Source of the DNA: Deltaproteobacteria bacterium
GTDB lineage: Bacteria; Desulfobacterota; BSN033; UBA1163
Length of the DNA: 42,240 bases
Direction of reading: 5' to 3'
Assembly: GCA_020059605.1 (NCBI GenBank)
Contig: JAGVBT010000099.1
Coordinates: forward strand, 1-42,240
The notes under the pieces are model-generated. The model did no database searches. It was not told the DNA's origin and worked only from the letters and a program-made list of their open reading frames with translations. The stretch's first letter is position 1. Every line of letters starts with the position of its first letter. The translations under genes and the position numbers were made by a program. This document shows, piece by piece, positions 6,478 through 15,804 of this stretch.

Positions 6478-8466
6478 ATGGCGGAAAATGTTAAACACCC
6501 AATAATAATCGACCTGAATCAATTCAAGCTCCATGTTAATGTAAAAAACAAAATTGCATTGACCCTTCATTTCAACTCGCCTTCCCGTAAGTTTTACCTC
6601 TCCGTAATTGCCTTTGTTGTTTACGAGATGAAAAAAAGAGGGAAAATCATTCCCATCCCCATGGAAGAACACCTCGATCTGCTTGCTCTACTTAATGAAT
6701 CAATTGGAGGCTCAGCTGGATCATCGGAAAGGGAGAACTTGCTGCCAAGGATCTACAGGAAATGGCATCTTGCCCTTCCAAACCTGGAAGAGGCTCCACT
6801 TTTTAAGGTCCTCGGCAGACAAAAAGGATATGGCGAAGGGATTGGTAAGATCTATCCGTTTACGGAAGAGGAGAAAGACTGTTGGGCAAATCTGTTTGAG
6901 TACATAGGAAGCGAAGAGAATGTCAGGCTGAAGTTTGCAATCGATAAGATAGGAGCAGGATTAGATGATGTTGTTATCCTCTTTGAGGATTCCTTAAACG
7001 AAGAGGCATGGGAAAAGTTTGTATTGAGTCTCAAGGGGAAGACAGATGAGAGGCCAAAAACAGAAGACATCGAACCAATCCTTAAAGAACTTGAAGCTCC
7101 TGTATCCCCAAATAGAAAATGGAAAATAACCTGGGCAAGCCGGTATCGCTGGGTGGCCCTGATTGCCGCGGTCATAGTAGTTTTGGGAGCTATCACATTA
7201 GCAATCTGGAAAACCTATTTGAATATTGCTCCAGTTAAGGTCGCTTCTGTGGAAAAGATGGCCTTTCCCCTTCCCGACAAACCTTCCATTGTCGTGCTTC
7301 CATTTGTAAACATGAGCGACGATCCAAAACAGGAGTTCTTCAGCGACGGGATCACCGAAGAGATCATCAATGCCCTTTCAAGGGTTCCTCAAATGTTTGT
7401 AATCGCCCGTCACTCTTCTTTCAACTACAAAGGTAAGTCAATAAAAGTTCAGCAGGTGGCTGAGGAGATGGGTGTACGCTATGTGATGGAGGGAAGCATC
7501 CGCCGCGAAGGGAATCGAGTACGCATCATGGCACAATTCATCGATGCTCTGACAGGTTTTCATTTGTTCTCAGCAAGGTACGACCGGGAGGCAAGAGATT
7601 TCTTTCACTTACATGATGACATCGCCATGAAGATCTTGACCGCTGTGCGCGTTAAATTGTCAGAGGGAGAGGCAGCCCACATTATAGCAAAAGGCACGAA
7701 AAACCTTGATGCCTATTTGAAGATTATGCAGGCACGCGAGTTTGCAAACCAATATAATAAGGAGACCAATATCTTAGCACGACAGTTGACAGAGCAGGCC
7801 ATTTCCCTCGACCCGGGGTATGCCTTTGCATATGCCTCCTTGGCTTATACGCACTTTATGGATGTGTTGCTTGGAGCGAGCAAGAATAGAGGTGAGTCGA
7901 TAGAGCGAGGCATAGAACTGGCTCAAAAGGCCATAGCCATGGATGAATCCCTAGAACGCCCCCATGGAATATTGAGTCTTCTCTACATATTAAAAAGAGA
8001 CTATGATAAAGCCATTATTGAGGCGGAAAAAGCTTTGGCTCTCGAACCCAATTCGGCCCTTGCTCATCACACGTTGGGTACGGCTCTCTTGTATACGGGT
8101 AGACACGAGGAGGCCATTCCTTTTTTTAAAAAGGCTGTGCGGTTTGGTCCCATCCCTTGGTCCATCACCTTGTTGAACATGGCTTCTTGCTATCGTATGA
8201 TGGGTCAATACGAGGAAGCCCTTGTAATTAGTAAAAAGTTGATCCAAAGCCATCCCGATCATTTATTGGGCCACCTTGGACTGACCGCCACCTATACCAC
8301 CTATAGTTTGATGGGTCGCAGGGAAGAGGCCCGTGCCGCGTTTGCGGAGGTCCTGAGGATCGATCCCAAGTTCTCGTTGGAGGATTTTGCAAAAAATAAC
8401 CTATACAAGAACGAAGCTGATTGGAATCGAGGTATCGACGCCCTGCGCAAAGCCGGTTTGAAATGA
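6478..8466 (+). CDS. Membrane protein with TolB-like (FlgO-type) domain and TPR repeats
   Basis: A 662-residue protein. Residues 1-220 are a soluble domain I do not recognise. Residues 224-244 form one transmembrane helix. Residues about 268-395 are a TolB_N/FlgO-like domain (PSIVVLPFVNMS, FSDGITEEIINALSRV, GVRYVMEGSIRREGNRVRI). Residues about 410-640 are tetratricopeptide repeats (for example AFAYASLAYTHFM, ALAHHTLGTALLYTGRHEEAIPFF). The same TM-TolB-TPR output half is common behind adenylate cyclase or CadC-type DNA-binding N-terminal domains. Here the N-terminus lacks an obvious cyclase or winged helix. It is probably a signalling or scaffold protein; its partner is unknown. Confidence 0.75.
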   Translation: MAENVKHPIIIDLNQFKLHVNVKNKIALTLHFNSPSRKFYLSVIAFVVYEMKKRGKIIPIPMEEHLDLLALLNESIGGSAGSSERENLLPRIYRKWHLALPNLEEAPLFKVLGRQKGYGEGIGKIYPFTEEEKDCWANLFEYIGSEENVRLKFAIDKIGAGLDDVVILFEDSLNEEAWEKFVLSLKGKTDERPKTEDIEPILKELEAPVSPNRKWKITWASRYRWVALIAAVIVVLGAITLAIWKTYLNIAPVKVASVEKMAFPLPDKPSIVVLPFVNMSDDPKQEFFSDGITEEIINALSRVPQMFVIARHSSFNYKGKSIKVQQVAEEMGVRYVMEGSIRREGNRVRIMAQFIDALTGFHLFSARYDREARDFFHLHDDIAMKILTAVRVKLSEGEAAHIIAKGTKNLDAYLKIMQAREFANQYNKETNILARQLTEQAISLDPGYAFAYASLAYTHFMDVLLGASKNRGESIERGIELAQKAIAMDESLERPHGILSLLYILKRDYDKAIIEAEKALALEPNSALAHHTLGTALLYTGRHEEAIPFFKKAVRFGPIPWSITLLNMASCYRMMGQYEEALVISKKLIQSHPDHLLGHLGLTATYTTYSLMGRREEARAAFAEVLRIDPKFSLEDFAKNNLYKNEADWNRGIDALRKAGLK

Positions 8467-8577
8467 GAACCCCCAAATTTCTAAGTGTAGTTAGTAGTTC
8501 CAGCCGAGAAATTCGAAACTTTAGAACCTAAACATATCTTGCCACTGTGCACACCTTTCTTCTATAACACAATTGTT

Positions 8578-8709
8578 GATGGTCTCGTAAAAAGTCTGAA
8601 AAGGAGACTTTCTGTCAATCCTGCGCACGCAGGATTCCAGTGTTTTCAGGTAGTTAGAGTTTTCTGGATTCCCGTTTTCACGGGAATGGCGACTTTTTAC
8701 GATTCCATC
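8578..8709. repeat. MITE-like palindromic element with internal hairpins
   Basis: Two 19-base arms (8578-8596 and 8691-8709) are inverted copies with two mismatches, GATGG(N2)TCGTAAAAAGTC. Between them are two hairpins: AATCCTGCG/CGCAGGATT with a two-base loop at 8617-8636, and ATTCCCG/CGGGAAT at 8668-8687. This is the build of small non-autonomous mobile elements common in Desulfobacterota. It fills most of the 328-bp gap between the TPR gene and acsE. The open frame at 8539-8793 reads through it and is not taken as a gene. Confidence 0.7.
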
Positions 8710-8794
8710 ATTGTTGGTAAGGTAGGAGGAAGAAATATCGCAGAGGTAGTTGATAATTATGTTGATTTGGTTAGGAAATTTAATTCTGAATAGA

Positions 8795-9697
8795 TTACAT
8801 CTCCAGCCAGGAGTCGGAGTAGAGGATCTGGCCCATCAGGATTTTCGTGGTTTTGACATAATCAGCTTCTTCTTTGCTTAAGGATTTGAGGTCGATTTGA
8901 TCTTTGTCCATCACGCGATAGATTAATTTTGTAAGATTCTCCCGTTTTCCTCTTGCAAAGATTTTTATTTCCTCATCGAAGGCATCGATGATGGCTGAGG
9001 ACATGCCGTACCGTTCGATCATGATGAGATAGGTCTGATTGAGGATGGGCCTGAGATGATTCGGAGCACCATTGGAAACATTAGAGAGTCCGCAGGTTGA
9101 CCTGATCCCAGGAGCGATCTCCTGGAGGTCTTTGAACATCTTCATAAATTCGATGCAGCCCGGGACCTGAACCTGGCTCTGGGGGCTGGTGATCGGGGTG
9201 ATGATGGGATCGATCCAGATATCTTCATTCGGAATGCCAAATTCCATGGCCTTCTGCATCAGTTCGGCGGCCAGCACGCCCCTCTCATTGGCGTCTCGGG
9301 GAAGGCCGGAAGGGCCCCAGAGGAGGGCAACGACCCCTGCATCGTACTCCTGGGCAAGAGGGAATTTAGCTTCCATGCTCTCGGAACGGGCCATGATGGA
9401 ATTGATGACTGCCTTCCCTTGTTTATTTTTATAGACCCGAAGCCCACCCTCAATGGCTTCGGCATTGATGGTATCGAGAGAGAGGGGGGTGTCCACGACT
9501 TCCTGGACGGTTTTGACGATCCACTCCATCAGTTCTCCACCGCCTTTTCTTGCAGGACCGAGATTGATGTCGAGATAATCCATCCCGGCCCGGGTTTCGG
9601 CGATCGCCATTTCCTGGATGGGACCGGGATCTTTCTCACGCATGGCGGTCCCGATTTTTTTAACGATCACATTGAGGTTTTCACCGATGAGAATCAT
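8795..9697 (-). CDS. acsE: Methyl-THF:corrinoid iron-sulfur protein methyltransferase (AcsE), copy 1
   Basis: AcsE moves the methyl group of methyl-tetrahydrofolate to the cobalt of the corrinoid Fe-S protein. This 301-residue TIM-barrel has the pterin-binding family signatures: MILIGENLNV at the start, YLDINLGPARKGG, TPLSLDTINAEAIEGGL, IWIDPIITP, and GLSNVSNGAPNHLRP with the conserved Asn. The frame is open to 9721, but the ATG at 9697 matches the start of the second AcsE copy and follows a tggag site. It is the last gene of the bacterial-type CODH/ACS operon. Copy 2 at 40726-41598 is clearly divergent, so the pair is not a recent duplication. Confidence 0.93.
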   Translation of the reverse strand: MILIGENLNVIVKKIGTAMREKDPGPIQEMAIAETRAGMDYLDINLGPARKGGGELMEWIVKTVQEVVDTPLSLDTINAEAIEGGLRVYKNKQGKAVINSIMARSESMEAKFPLAQEYDAGVVALLWGPSGLPRDANERGVLAAELMQKAMEFGIPNEDIWIDPIITPITSPQSQVQVPGCIEFMKMFKDLQEIAPGIRSTCGLSNVSNGAPNHLRPILNQTYLIMIERYGMSSAIIDAFDEEIKIFARGKRENLTKLIYRVMDKDQIDLKSLSKEEADYVKTTKILMGQILYSDSWLEM

Positions 9698-9710
9698 AGA
9701 ATCTCCACGA

Positions 9711-9800
9711 CAAGGGTTCAAGGGTTCGAGGATTCAAGGGCTCAAGGGTCTTGAAAATGTTTTCTCGCTTGTCCCCTCGATCCCTGGACCCCTTGAATCC
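9711..9800. repeat. TTCAAGGG palindromic repeat, copy 1
   Basis: The gap between acsC and acsE consists of variants of GGTTCAAGG/GGATTCAAGGG. Arms 9730-9740 and 9790-9800 pair perfectly over 11 bases. A related element lies at 40635-40720 beside the second acsE, so it is a dispersed family rather than a simple terminator. There is no T-run after the stem in the direction of transcription. Confidence 0.65.
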
Positions 9801-9806
9801 TTTTAT

Positions 9807-11153
9807 TTAATTCCCCATTTTAAGGAAGGCGGGGAGATGGGCGGCTTCCCTTGGTCCGATCTGAACCTTCCAGTCCGGGCCAAGCTCTTCTTCAAGATCT
9901 CCGCTGATGACGGCGACCGCCCCGGGGATGACGACCTGCCGGTGTTTCACTTTGTCGGCAATGCCGCTCTTTTTAATAAAGGTCCCAATGGCATCTCCCA
10001 CAAATTTTCCGGCGGCCCAGGCCGTGAGAACGGAGAGCCCTTCGGTGTCCATCACCAGAAGCCAGCAGGAGACCCTGCTGGCTTCGATCTCACCGGAGAC
10101 GATAAAATAAGTCAATGAAAAGTTGACCGTGACCAATATAGGCGAATCCTCCCCGGGATTACCGATGGGATAGATTCCTTCCTGCATCATCATGGGCCGT
10201 TGAGGATCGGTGTAGATATTGAGCCGTTCAACAAGAAGGGGGAAAAGGGTTTCTCCCCGGAAGTCTGACAGGACGATAATTCCAGCATACTTTGCCACAA
10301 AGGTTGCGGCGATGAGAGCTTCCTTCATCGGATCATTCGTCATTTCACAGGGAAAGGTGATGGTCGGAAACCCGAGGGACCGGTTTTGATGGAGGAGCGC
10401 AGCCCGCCGGATAAGAATCTGGTCCTCGAACGCCCTGCGAAGCGTTCTATAGCCGGGATCAAGAACGAGGTCTTTTAAGCCAGCGGCCATCAGTTTCTCC
10501 GCCAACCCGGAGAGGGCTTCAAGATTGTCGGCCTTCACGGTCAGGGGGCATTTGTATTCCAAGGCAAGGCCGGCCAGGGTTTCAAGGTTCCCTTCGTTCA
10601 CCGAATAGATCAATGGGACACGGTCGGAGGAGGCTTTGACGCCTGCCGTTAAAGCCTCGATCTTTTCACTCATCAAGATCATCGCCGCATCTGTCTCGGA
10701 TTTCACCTTTTTTACCAGGGCTTCAAACTTGACCGGGTCTCCGGATTCATTCTTAATGGCGATCAGTTCCGGTCGAAGGGTGAGCCCTACCCGGTCATAC
10801 CTCAGCCCGTTGAACCGCTTCAGGCGGTTTTCAATTTCAGCTTCGGGCATGGCATCGCTCACCAGGATGGCAAAACCGGGTTTGTTCACGAACGTTTTTT
10901 CGTGGCGGAATTGAACGGTCTCCCCCCCGATTTTCAGCACATTTTCACCCGAGCCGATAGCGAGAGGGCGTATGGGCGGGGCCGAAGCTTCGGAGAGCTG
11001 GGCCTTTGTCTCTTCGGACACATAGGGGCAGGAAGCCAGTTCCGCCTTTCCGGCGGCCAGATTCATGGCAAAAGCAAGGCAGGTCGGGACGCCGCACTCC
11101 TTACAATTCGTTTTAGGCAAGAGTTTAAAGATTTGAATCCCGGTTAAACCCAT
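9807..11153 (-). CDS. acsC: Corrinoid iron-sulfur protein large (gamma) subunit, copy 1
   Basis: The gamma subunit carries a [4Fe-4S] cluster and, with AcsD, the cobamide that shuttles the methyl group between AcsE and acetyl-CoA synthase. The cluster ligands are Cys17, Cys20, Cys25 and Cys42 at the N-terminus (TNCKECGVPTC ... SCP). A TIM-barrel fills the middle. The C-terminal part (about residues 320-448) is the corrinoid-binding domain with FSLTYFIVSGEIEASRVSCWLL and TEGLSVLTAWAAGKFVGD. The ATG at 11153 is preferred to the one at 11174 because aaaggag precedes it at the right distance; it gives 448 residues, the usual length. Confidence 0.95.
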   Translation of the reverse strand: MGLTGIQIFKLLPKTNCKECGVPTCLAFAMNLAAGKAELASCPYVSEETKAQLSEASAPPIRPLAIGSGENVLKIGGETVQFRHEKTFVNKPGFAILVSDAMPEAEIENRLKRFNGLRYDRVGLTLRPELIAIKNESGDPVKFEALVKKVKSETDAAMILMSEKIEALTAGVKASSDRVPLIYSVNEGNLETLAGLALEYKCPLTVKADNLEALSGLAEKLMAAGLKDLVLDPGYRTLRRAFEDQILIRRAALLHQNRSLGFPTITFPCEMTNDPMKEALIAATFVAKYAGIIVLSDFRGETLFPLLVERLNIYTDPQRPMMMQEGIYPIGNPGEDSPILVTVNFSLTYFIVSGEIEASRVSCWLLVMDTEGLSVLTAWAAGKFVGDAIGTFIKKSGIADKVKHRQVVIPGAVAVISGDLEEELGPDWKVQIGPREAAHLPAFLKMGN

Positions 11154-11192
11154 GGATGACTCCTTTCCTTTCACATGCCGGATAGCCCTTTA

Positions 11193-11280
11193 AAGTGCCT
11201 AAAGTTATGAGTGCCTAAAGTGCCTAAAATATTTTAAACAAACTTTAGTTCACTTGTAACTTTAGCTCACTTTAGTCACT
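11193..11280. repeat. AGTGCCTAAAGT-type repeats between acsB and acsC
   Basis: The left half has overlapping copies of AGTGCCTAAAGT. The right half has inverted relatives (ACTTTAGTTCACT, ACTTTAGCTCACTTTAGTCACT), so the region can fold into a long imperfect hairpin. It lies in the gap after acsB (read leftward) and might affect mRNA stability or relative expression. No gene. Confidence 0.55.
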
Positions 11281-11281
11281 T

Positions 11282-13489
11282 CTACTCAAGAATCGGATCC
11301 ATCGAAAGGGCAGGGTGATTCTTTTCCGTGAGGAAAGGGAGAATCTCCTCTTCGGTGGTGCCGATGGACTCATCCGCAATCCTATCGATGAAATCAGGAA
11401 TGCCAACCTCCTGTGATCGTTTGATCAAACGATCCCTGATCTCATCCTTGAGCATTTTAGGCATCCAGACGAGCCGTTTAAGCCCCCCATCCCCGACCAG
11501 CCACTTTCTTTGCGTGATATTATACTTGCTATGACCGACGAAGCCCGGCGTGACCTGCCCCCCTCCCACTGAACCCGCCAGGGTGGTGAACTTCATCCCG
11601 CAAGGAGTCATCCCCGGAAAGTCGCGGTTGACGGTCATCACACCGTTGCACATCGGAAGCACTGCTGCAATGCATTCGCAGCAGCCGCAGGTGGTCATCG
11701 GATCGTACATCAAACTGTAAAAGTTGTAGTGGTCGATTTTTTGACGGGAAGCCTTAAAAACGAATTCGTTTACGCCCTTCCATTGGCCCAGTTTATCATC
11801 GATGACTTCCCCCTTTGGAACGGGCTGGTTTGGCCCTGTGGGATTAATCTCGAAGGACGCTTTGCAATCCATCCAGTTGTAAGCGCCGCAGAGTCCTGTT
11901 CTTTCCGGGCTGATGACGCATACATGGCTGGGCGCAAAGGACTGGCAGAGGGTGCAGGAATAGAAGGTATCGATGGTCTCATCGGTCATTCCTTCGATGC
12001 GGGCATCCCTCTTCTGGTAAACTTCCCTCGCCTGCGCGAGGACGTGATCGACTTTCTCACGGTCCGTGTAAATCGTCACCTGGACTTTATCGAAGATGGC
12101 TCCGAAGTCCTGGTGAAATTTTGCGTGAAGGATTTTACCGAGATGGGAGAAGCGAAATCCCTTCTCCACAGCTCCTTTACTGATCCTTATCCACGCAATA
12201 TCCCTCTGGCCGATATGCATAACCCCCTGGGCGTAGTTGATGAGATGGTGGATCTGCCTTTCGAGAATCGGTTCAAAATCCTCCTGCATCTGCCGGCCCG
12301 CCACCTCGGCGACAATCGCAATGGGAAGCCGCCCAGGAGATTCCACCTGGTCAAGATCGGGTCCAACGAGGATCACCTTGCCGTCCTCTACTTCATCCAT
12401 GGCCCTGGAAGTGACCCATTCGACCGCATGGGTTCTTCCTCCTCCGCATTCCACGGAGATATCCTCACCCCTGACCCTCTCCCCTTCGAAGGCGGGGCCA
12501 TAAGAGACGGGGATCGGGACTTCTGCGACGGTTACCTTCAGTCCCCTCACTTCCACGGCCCTCTGGACAATCTGGTCATGGGGGATGTTTGAAACAACAT
12601 GTTCATAAGTGCAGACACCCGTGGGCAGGATTTCGGGGATGGGAGTGTCGGCGATTGTCGGGAAGCCCCAGTTGATGGCGCCAGCCGCATTGGCATACCA
12701 TTCGTCCGTGACAAAACCGAGGGGCATGACGAAGGCAAAGGTACGGTCCTTGTTGTAGATCAAGTTATTCCGGAAGTCCCCGGGTTTGACTCCTCCGAAC
12801 GCCATGGCGACCCTGCAGGCAAAGCCGATGGCAAAAACAGCCGCAGAGATATCGGGGCCGAAAGAGACGAGTCTCGTGGGCCATCCGATCTGGACGCCTG
12901 CTTCGACCAGCTGTTCGGAAAACCGTTTTCCTTCGTTTTCTGCGCACATAAAGACATAAAGATTCTTCTCCTGGAGCTCGATGGCGATCCTCTTTGCAAT
13001 TTCCGGATTGGGAGCGGCGCCCACGATGGCGGCAAATCCGGGCGCGGTTCCATCCACAAATTCGACCCCCCGTTTCCGAAAGATAACGTCATCCGCCGCC
13101 CCCAGCCAGATATTATCAGGCAGGGGATCTTCCTGCTTCGAATAAAAATTCGGGTTTTCGAGATAGCGGATCGCTTCGATAACTTCCTCGGCGAAGAAGG
13201 CGGCCATCCCCGCGTCGAGAGCCGGCCCCAGGTAGGGAAGGTGGACTTTTTCCTTGACCAGCGGCGGCAGAAGAGACCGCATTCTCTCGAGAACAGGCTT
13301 GACATCGCCCAATTTCCGGATCGGGACTCCGAGAATGGCATAGATGATCGGCAAATAATACGCCGTATTGGGAAAGCCGATCTCCTGATCAGGCCCCCAT
13401 TTCTTCAAAGCCTCTTCATACTTCTTCTCAGCCCTTTCAACAATCTTATGGGCTCCTCTGATAGCGGCAGAAGCAATGATCTTGGACAC
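11282..13489 (-). CDS. acsB: Acetyl-CoA synthase, full-length bacterial type
   Basis: The 735-residue catalytic subunit that condenses CO, a methyl group and CoA to acetyl-CoA at the Ni-Ni-[4Fe-4S] A-cluster. Its ligands are all present: Cys512, Cys515, Cys524, Cys534 (SCTLCQSFAPSHVC ... GLCGAYNW) and the Cys601-Gly-Cys603 motif holding the distal Ni. This is the same spacing as the Moorella enzyme. The first roughly 310 residues are the domain that binds the CODH subunit and forms the CO tunnel; the archaeal-type copy at 34941 lacks it. The start is a GTG at 13489 with a ggaggt site. Its partner is the CooS encoded just upstream, separated by a repeat-filled 296-bp gap. Confidence 0.97.
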   Translation of the reverse strand: MSKIIASAAIRGAHKIVERAEKKYEEALKKWGPDQEIGFPNTAYYLPIIYAILGVPIRKLGDVKPVLERMRSLLPPLVKEKVHLPYLGPALDAGMAAFFAEEVIEAIRYLENPNFYSKQEDPLPDNIWLGAADDVIFRKRGVEFVDGTAPGFAAIVGAAPNPEIAKRIAIELQEKNLYVFMCAENEGKRFSEQLVEAGVQIGWPTRLVSFGPDISAAVFAIGFACRVAMAFGGVKPGDFRNNLIYNKDRTFAFVMPLGFVTDEWYANAAGAINWGFPTIADTPIPEILPTGVCTYEHVVSNIPHDQIVQRAVEVRGLKVTVAEVPIPVSYGPAFEGERVRGEDISVECGGGRTHAVEWVTSRAMDEVEDGKVILVGPDLDQVESPGRLPIAIVAEVAGRQMQEDFEPILERQIHHLINYAQGVMHIGQRDIAWIRISKGAVEKGFRFSHLGKILHAKFHQDFGAIFDKVQVTIYTDREKVDHVLAQAREVYQKRDARIEGMTDETIDTFYSCTLCQSFAPSHVCVISPERTGLCGAYNWMDCKASFEINPTGPNQPVPKGEVIDDKLGQWKGVNEFVFKASRQKIDHYNFYSLMYDPMTTCGCCECIAAVLPMCNGVMTVNRDFPGMTPCGMKFTTLAGSVGGGQVTPGFVGHSKYNITQRKWLVGDGGLKRLVWMPKMLKDEIRDRLIKRSQEVGIPDFIDRIADESIGTTEEEILPFLTEKNHPALSMDPILE

Positions 13490-13575
13490 GGGTGAACCTC
13501 CTATTAATTAAATCAAATTCCAATAACCAAATCTCAATATCCAAATAATAACCAATGACCAAATTCCAATCACCA

Positions 13576-13761
13576 TTATAAAATCCCTCCTAACCTCCCT
13601 TTGCCAAAGGGAGGAATTCCCCTCTTTGGTAATCCTTTCCCTGTCCAAGACAGGCAAAGAGGGGGAAGGGGAGATTTTATAAACAATGTCACTTCAATTT
13701 CGATGCTCTTAATAGTTTGATTATTGGCCTGCCTGCGCGAAGCCGCTTCGGCGAAGGCAGG
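13576..13761. repeat. Island of palindromic repeats between cooS and acsB
   Basis: Arms TTATAAAATC (13576-13585) and GATTTTATAA (13673-13682) bound a 107-bp element holding the hairpin CCTCCCTTT/AAAGGGAGG (13594-13614) and further CCCCTCTTTG/CAAAGAGGGG pairing. A second hairpin at 13728-13761 (CCTGCCT ... AGGCAGG, GC-rich) follows. The stretch 13500-13575 has AT-rich direct repeats of an AACCAAAT-type unit that pair weakly with 13767-13781. The 296-bp gap holds no gene. It looks like several small elements nested in one operon gap. Confidence 0.65.
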
Positions 13762-13785
13762 TGCTTGGAAATTGGTTATTATCCA

Positions 13786-15744
13786 TTAGGCAGCATCCAG
13801 TTCTCTTCGTTTGGCCATATCAAAGAGGACGCGCTCCCTGGCCTTATCGATGCCGAGGGCTTTCCTCTTCTTATCGATATGCTCGATCATCAATTTCGCC
13901 GCTTTCATCGGATCGGGCTCGAACCCCCATTTCCCTTTTAAACTATTTTCAAATTCCTCGAAGAGAAATTTCGTCACCTCCTCGCTTCCGGTGGTCGGCC
14001 AAGTCACGCCGAATACCGTGAAGATCCCTGAAGCGACGAAATAGTGGCCGATGGCGAGTGCCTTTTCGCTCATCCACTCCAGCGCCGCACCGGCCGCAGG
14101 AAGATCACTGATATCATCGCCCAGACCTCCGTCCTTAACGACGGCCGTGGCCGCCATCAAGATCCGGCTGTTGTCCACACAGGCCCCCATGTGGAGAACG
14201 GGCGGGATGCCTACAGCCTCACAAACCGAAGCCAGACCTTCTCCGGCATATTGTCTTGCAGCTTCCGGGGTGAGGAGGCCGCCTTTGCCTGCAGCCATTG
14301 CACTGCAACCGGTGACCAGGACAATGACATCGTTCTTGATCAACTCCTTGATGAGAGTAAAGTTGGGATCATCATGAGTGACGCGGGCATTGTTACAGCC
14401 GACGACACCCGCAATCCCTCGAATGCGGCCGTTGATGATATTGTCATTGAGGGGCCGGTAAGAGGCCCGGAACATACCGCCCAGGAGGTAATTGATCGTC
14501 TCATGGCTGAACCCGACAACCGTATCGGTCGTCTCGGAGGGGATATCCGCATTGGGTTTGCGGTTCTTAAAGTTTTCAATGGCCTCCATTAAAATTTTCT
14601 TTGCCACATCGGGAGCGCGATGCTCATCAAATTCGATATGCATGGCCCCTTCGATCTTGGCCCTGGGAGAGGTGGTGATGAGCTTGGTGTGGTAGCATTT
14701 GGCGACCTGGGCGAGGGACTGCATTTCGCATTGAACATCGACCACCATGGCGTCGACGACACCGGTGACAATGGCCAATTCCTGCTGCAAAAAATTTCCT
14801 CCCACTGGAATGCCATGGCGCATCAAGACCTCATTGGCGGAACAGCACATCCCTGTGAGATTGATTCCTTTTGCGCCCACCGATCGGGCGGCCTTCTGTA
14901 TTTCGGGATCCTGTAACACTCCGACGATGATCTCGGGAAGAAGGGGTTCGTGTCCGTGGATGACCAGATTGACCTCATCCTTTTTAAGGACGCCGAGGTT
15001 CATCTTTCCGTAGACAGGGACGGGTGTTCCGAAAAGGACATCCTGGAGTTCGGTGGAGATCATCGAACCTCCCCATCCATCGGCTAAAGCGCACCGGGCA
15101 GCCGAATGGAGGAGGCTCTTGTATTCCTGGTCCACCCCCATGCAGGTTCGATGCAACAGCTCCACCACCTCCCGATCGATCCCCCGTGGCATGATCCCCA
15201 GATTTCTCCAGATCTCCTGCCTTTTGAGGGGAGCCCTTTTGGCAAGGAGGATTTCCCCTTCCTGGCGTCCGAATTCAGATAGAGCCTTCTGGCCCACATC
15301 GATGGCAATCTCCTGGACGGATCGGTTTCCAATCTCAACCCCGAGGTCCATTGCCAGTTGAAGGAGTTTCTGTTCGTCCTTGATTTGAAAGCCGGGGATT
15401 TTGCCTTTGGCGGTGGCCAGAAAGACTTCGGTCACTCCCCGTGCATGGTCGGAGTGGGCGGCTGTGCCTGCAGCTACCATCCGTGCAAAATTGCGGGCAG
15501 AGATCGTCTCTGCCGTTGCGCCACAAAGGCCCACCCTTCGCGACTTCTCCTCTCCCTTCTTTTTAGGGGCAGGAACACGGCAGGGGCCCATGACACAGGT
15601 TTTACAACAACTTCCCTCTGCCCCGATGGGACAGGGCTTCATCGCGTCGGCACGGTCAAAGATGGTTTCACACCCATCGGCCTGCGCTTTCTTCAACATT
15701 TTGACCGTTGCGGGATCGATACTCTTTTTTTCTATATCAGACAT
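13786..15744 (-). CDS. cooS: Carbon monoxide dehydrogenase catalytic subunit, bacterial type
   Basis: The Ni-Fe CODH (also called AcsA), interconverting CO and CO2. Counted from the ATG at 15744 (aaggagc upstream; the longer frame to 15780 lacks a better site), the C-cluster ligands are His263, Cys300/301, Cys339, Cys450, Cys480 and Cys522. The N-terminal Cys-rich segment (Cys38-Cys74: CPIGAEGSCCKTCVMGPC and GLCG) holds the B and D clusters that carry electrons to the surface. Length is 652 residues, normal for CooS/AcsA. It sits between acsD and acsB, the arrangement expected for a bifunctional CODH/ACS rather than a stand-alone CODH. Confidence 0.96.
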   Translation of the reverse strand: MSDIEKKSIDPATVKMLKKAQADGCETIFDRADAMKPCPIGAEGSCCKTCVMGPCRVPAPKKKGEEKSRRVGLCGATAETISARNFARMVAAGTAAHSDHARGVTEVFLATAKGKIPGFQIKDEQKLLQLAMDLGVEIGNRSVQEIAIDVGQKALSEFGRQEGEILLAKRAPLKRQEIWRNLGIMPRGIDREVVELLHRTCMGVDQEYKSLLHSAARCALADGWGGSMISTELQDVLFGTPVPVYGKMNLGVLKKDEVNLVIHGHEPLLPEIIVGVLQDPEIQKAARSVGAKGINLTGMCCSANEVLMRHGIPVGGNFLQQELAIVTGVVDAMVVDVQCEMQSLAQVAKCYHTKLITTSPRAKIEGAMHIEFDEHRAPDVAKKILMEAIENFKNRKPNADIPSETTDTVVGFSHETINYLLGGMFRASYRPLNDNIINGRIRGIAGVVGCNNARVTHDDPNFTLIKELIKNDVIVLVTGCSAMAAGKGGLLTPEAARQYAGEGLASVCEAVGIPPVLHMGACVDNSRILMAATAVVKDGGLGDDISDLPAAGAALEWMSEKALAIGHYFVASGIFTVFGVTWPTTGSEEVTKFLFEEFENSLKGKWGFEPDPMKAAKLMIEHIDKKRKALGIDKARERVLFDMAKRRELDAA

Positions 15745-15804
15745 GGGATGCTCCTTTATATGCCCCCTGTCCCCCCTCATGATGAAAGGGGGGATTAAGT
15801 TTGA

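Noticed and set aside
8539-8793. 84-codon + strand ORF after the TPR gene
   Set aside because: Most of it is the MITE-like repeat. Only the last 30 codons look protein-like (GGRNIAEVVDNYVDLVRK), perhaps an old gene end, but not enough to call.
11729-13495. Long + strand open frames (287 and 298 codons) opposite acsB
   Set aside because: They lie antisense to a gene with complete A-cluster motifs, lack ribosome sites and recognisable domains, and reflect codon bias of acsB.
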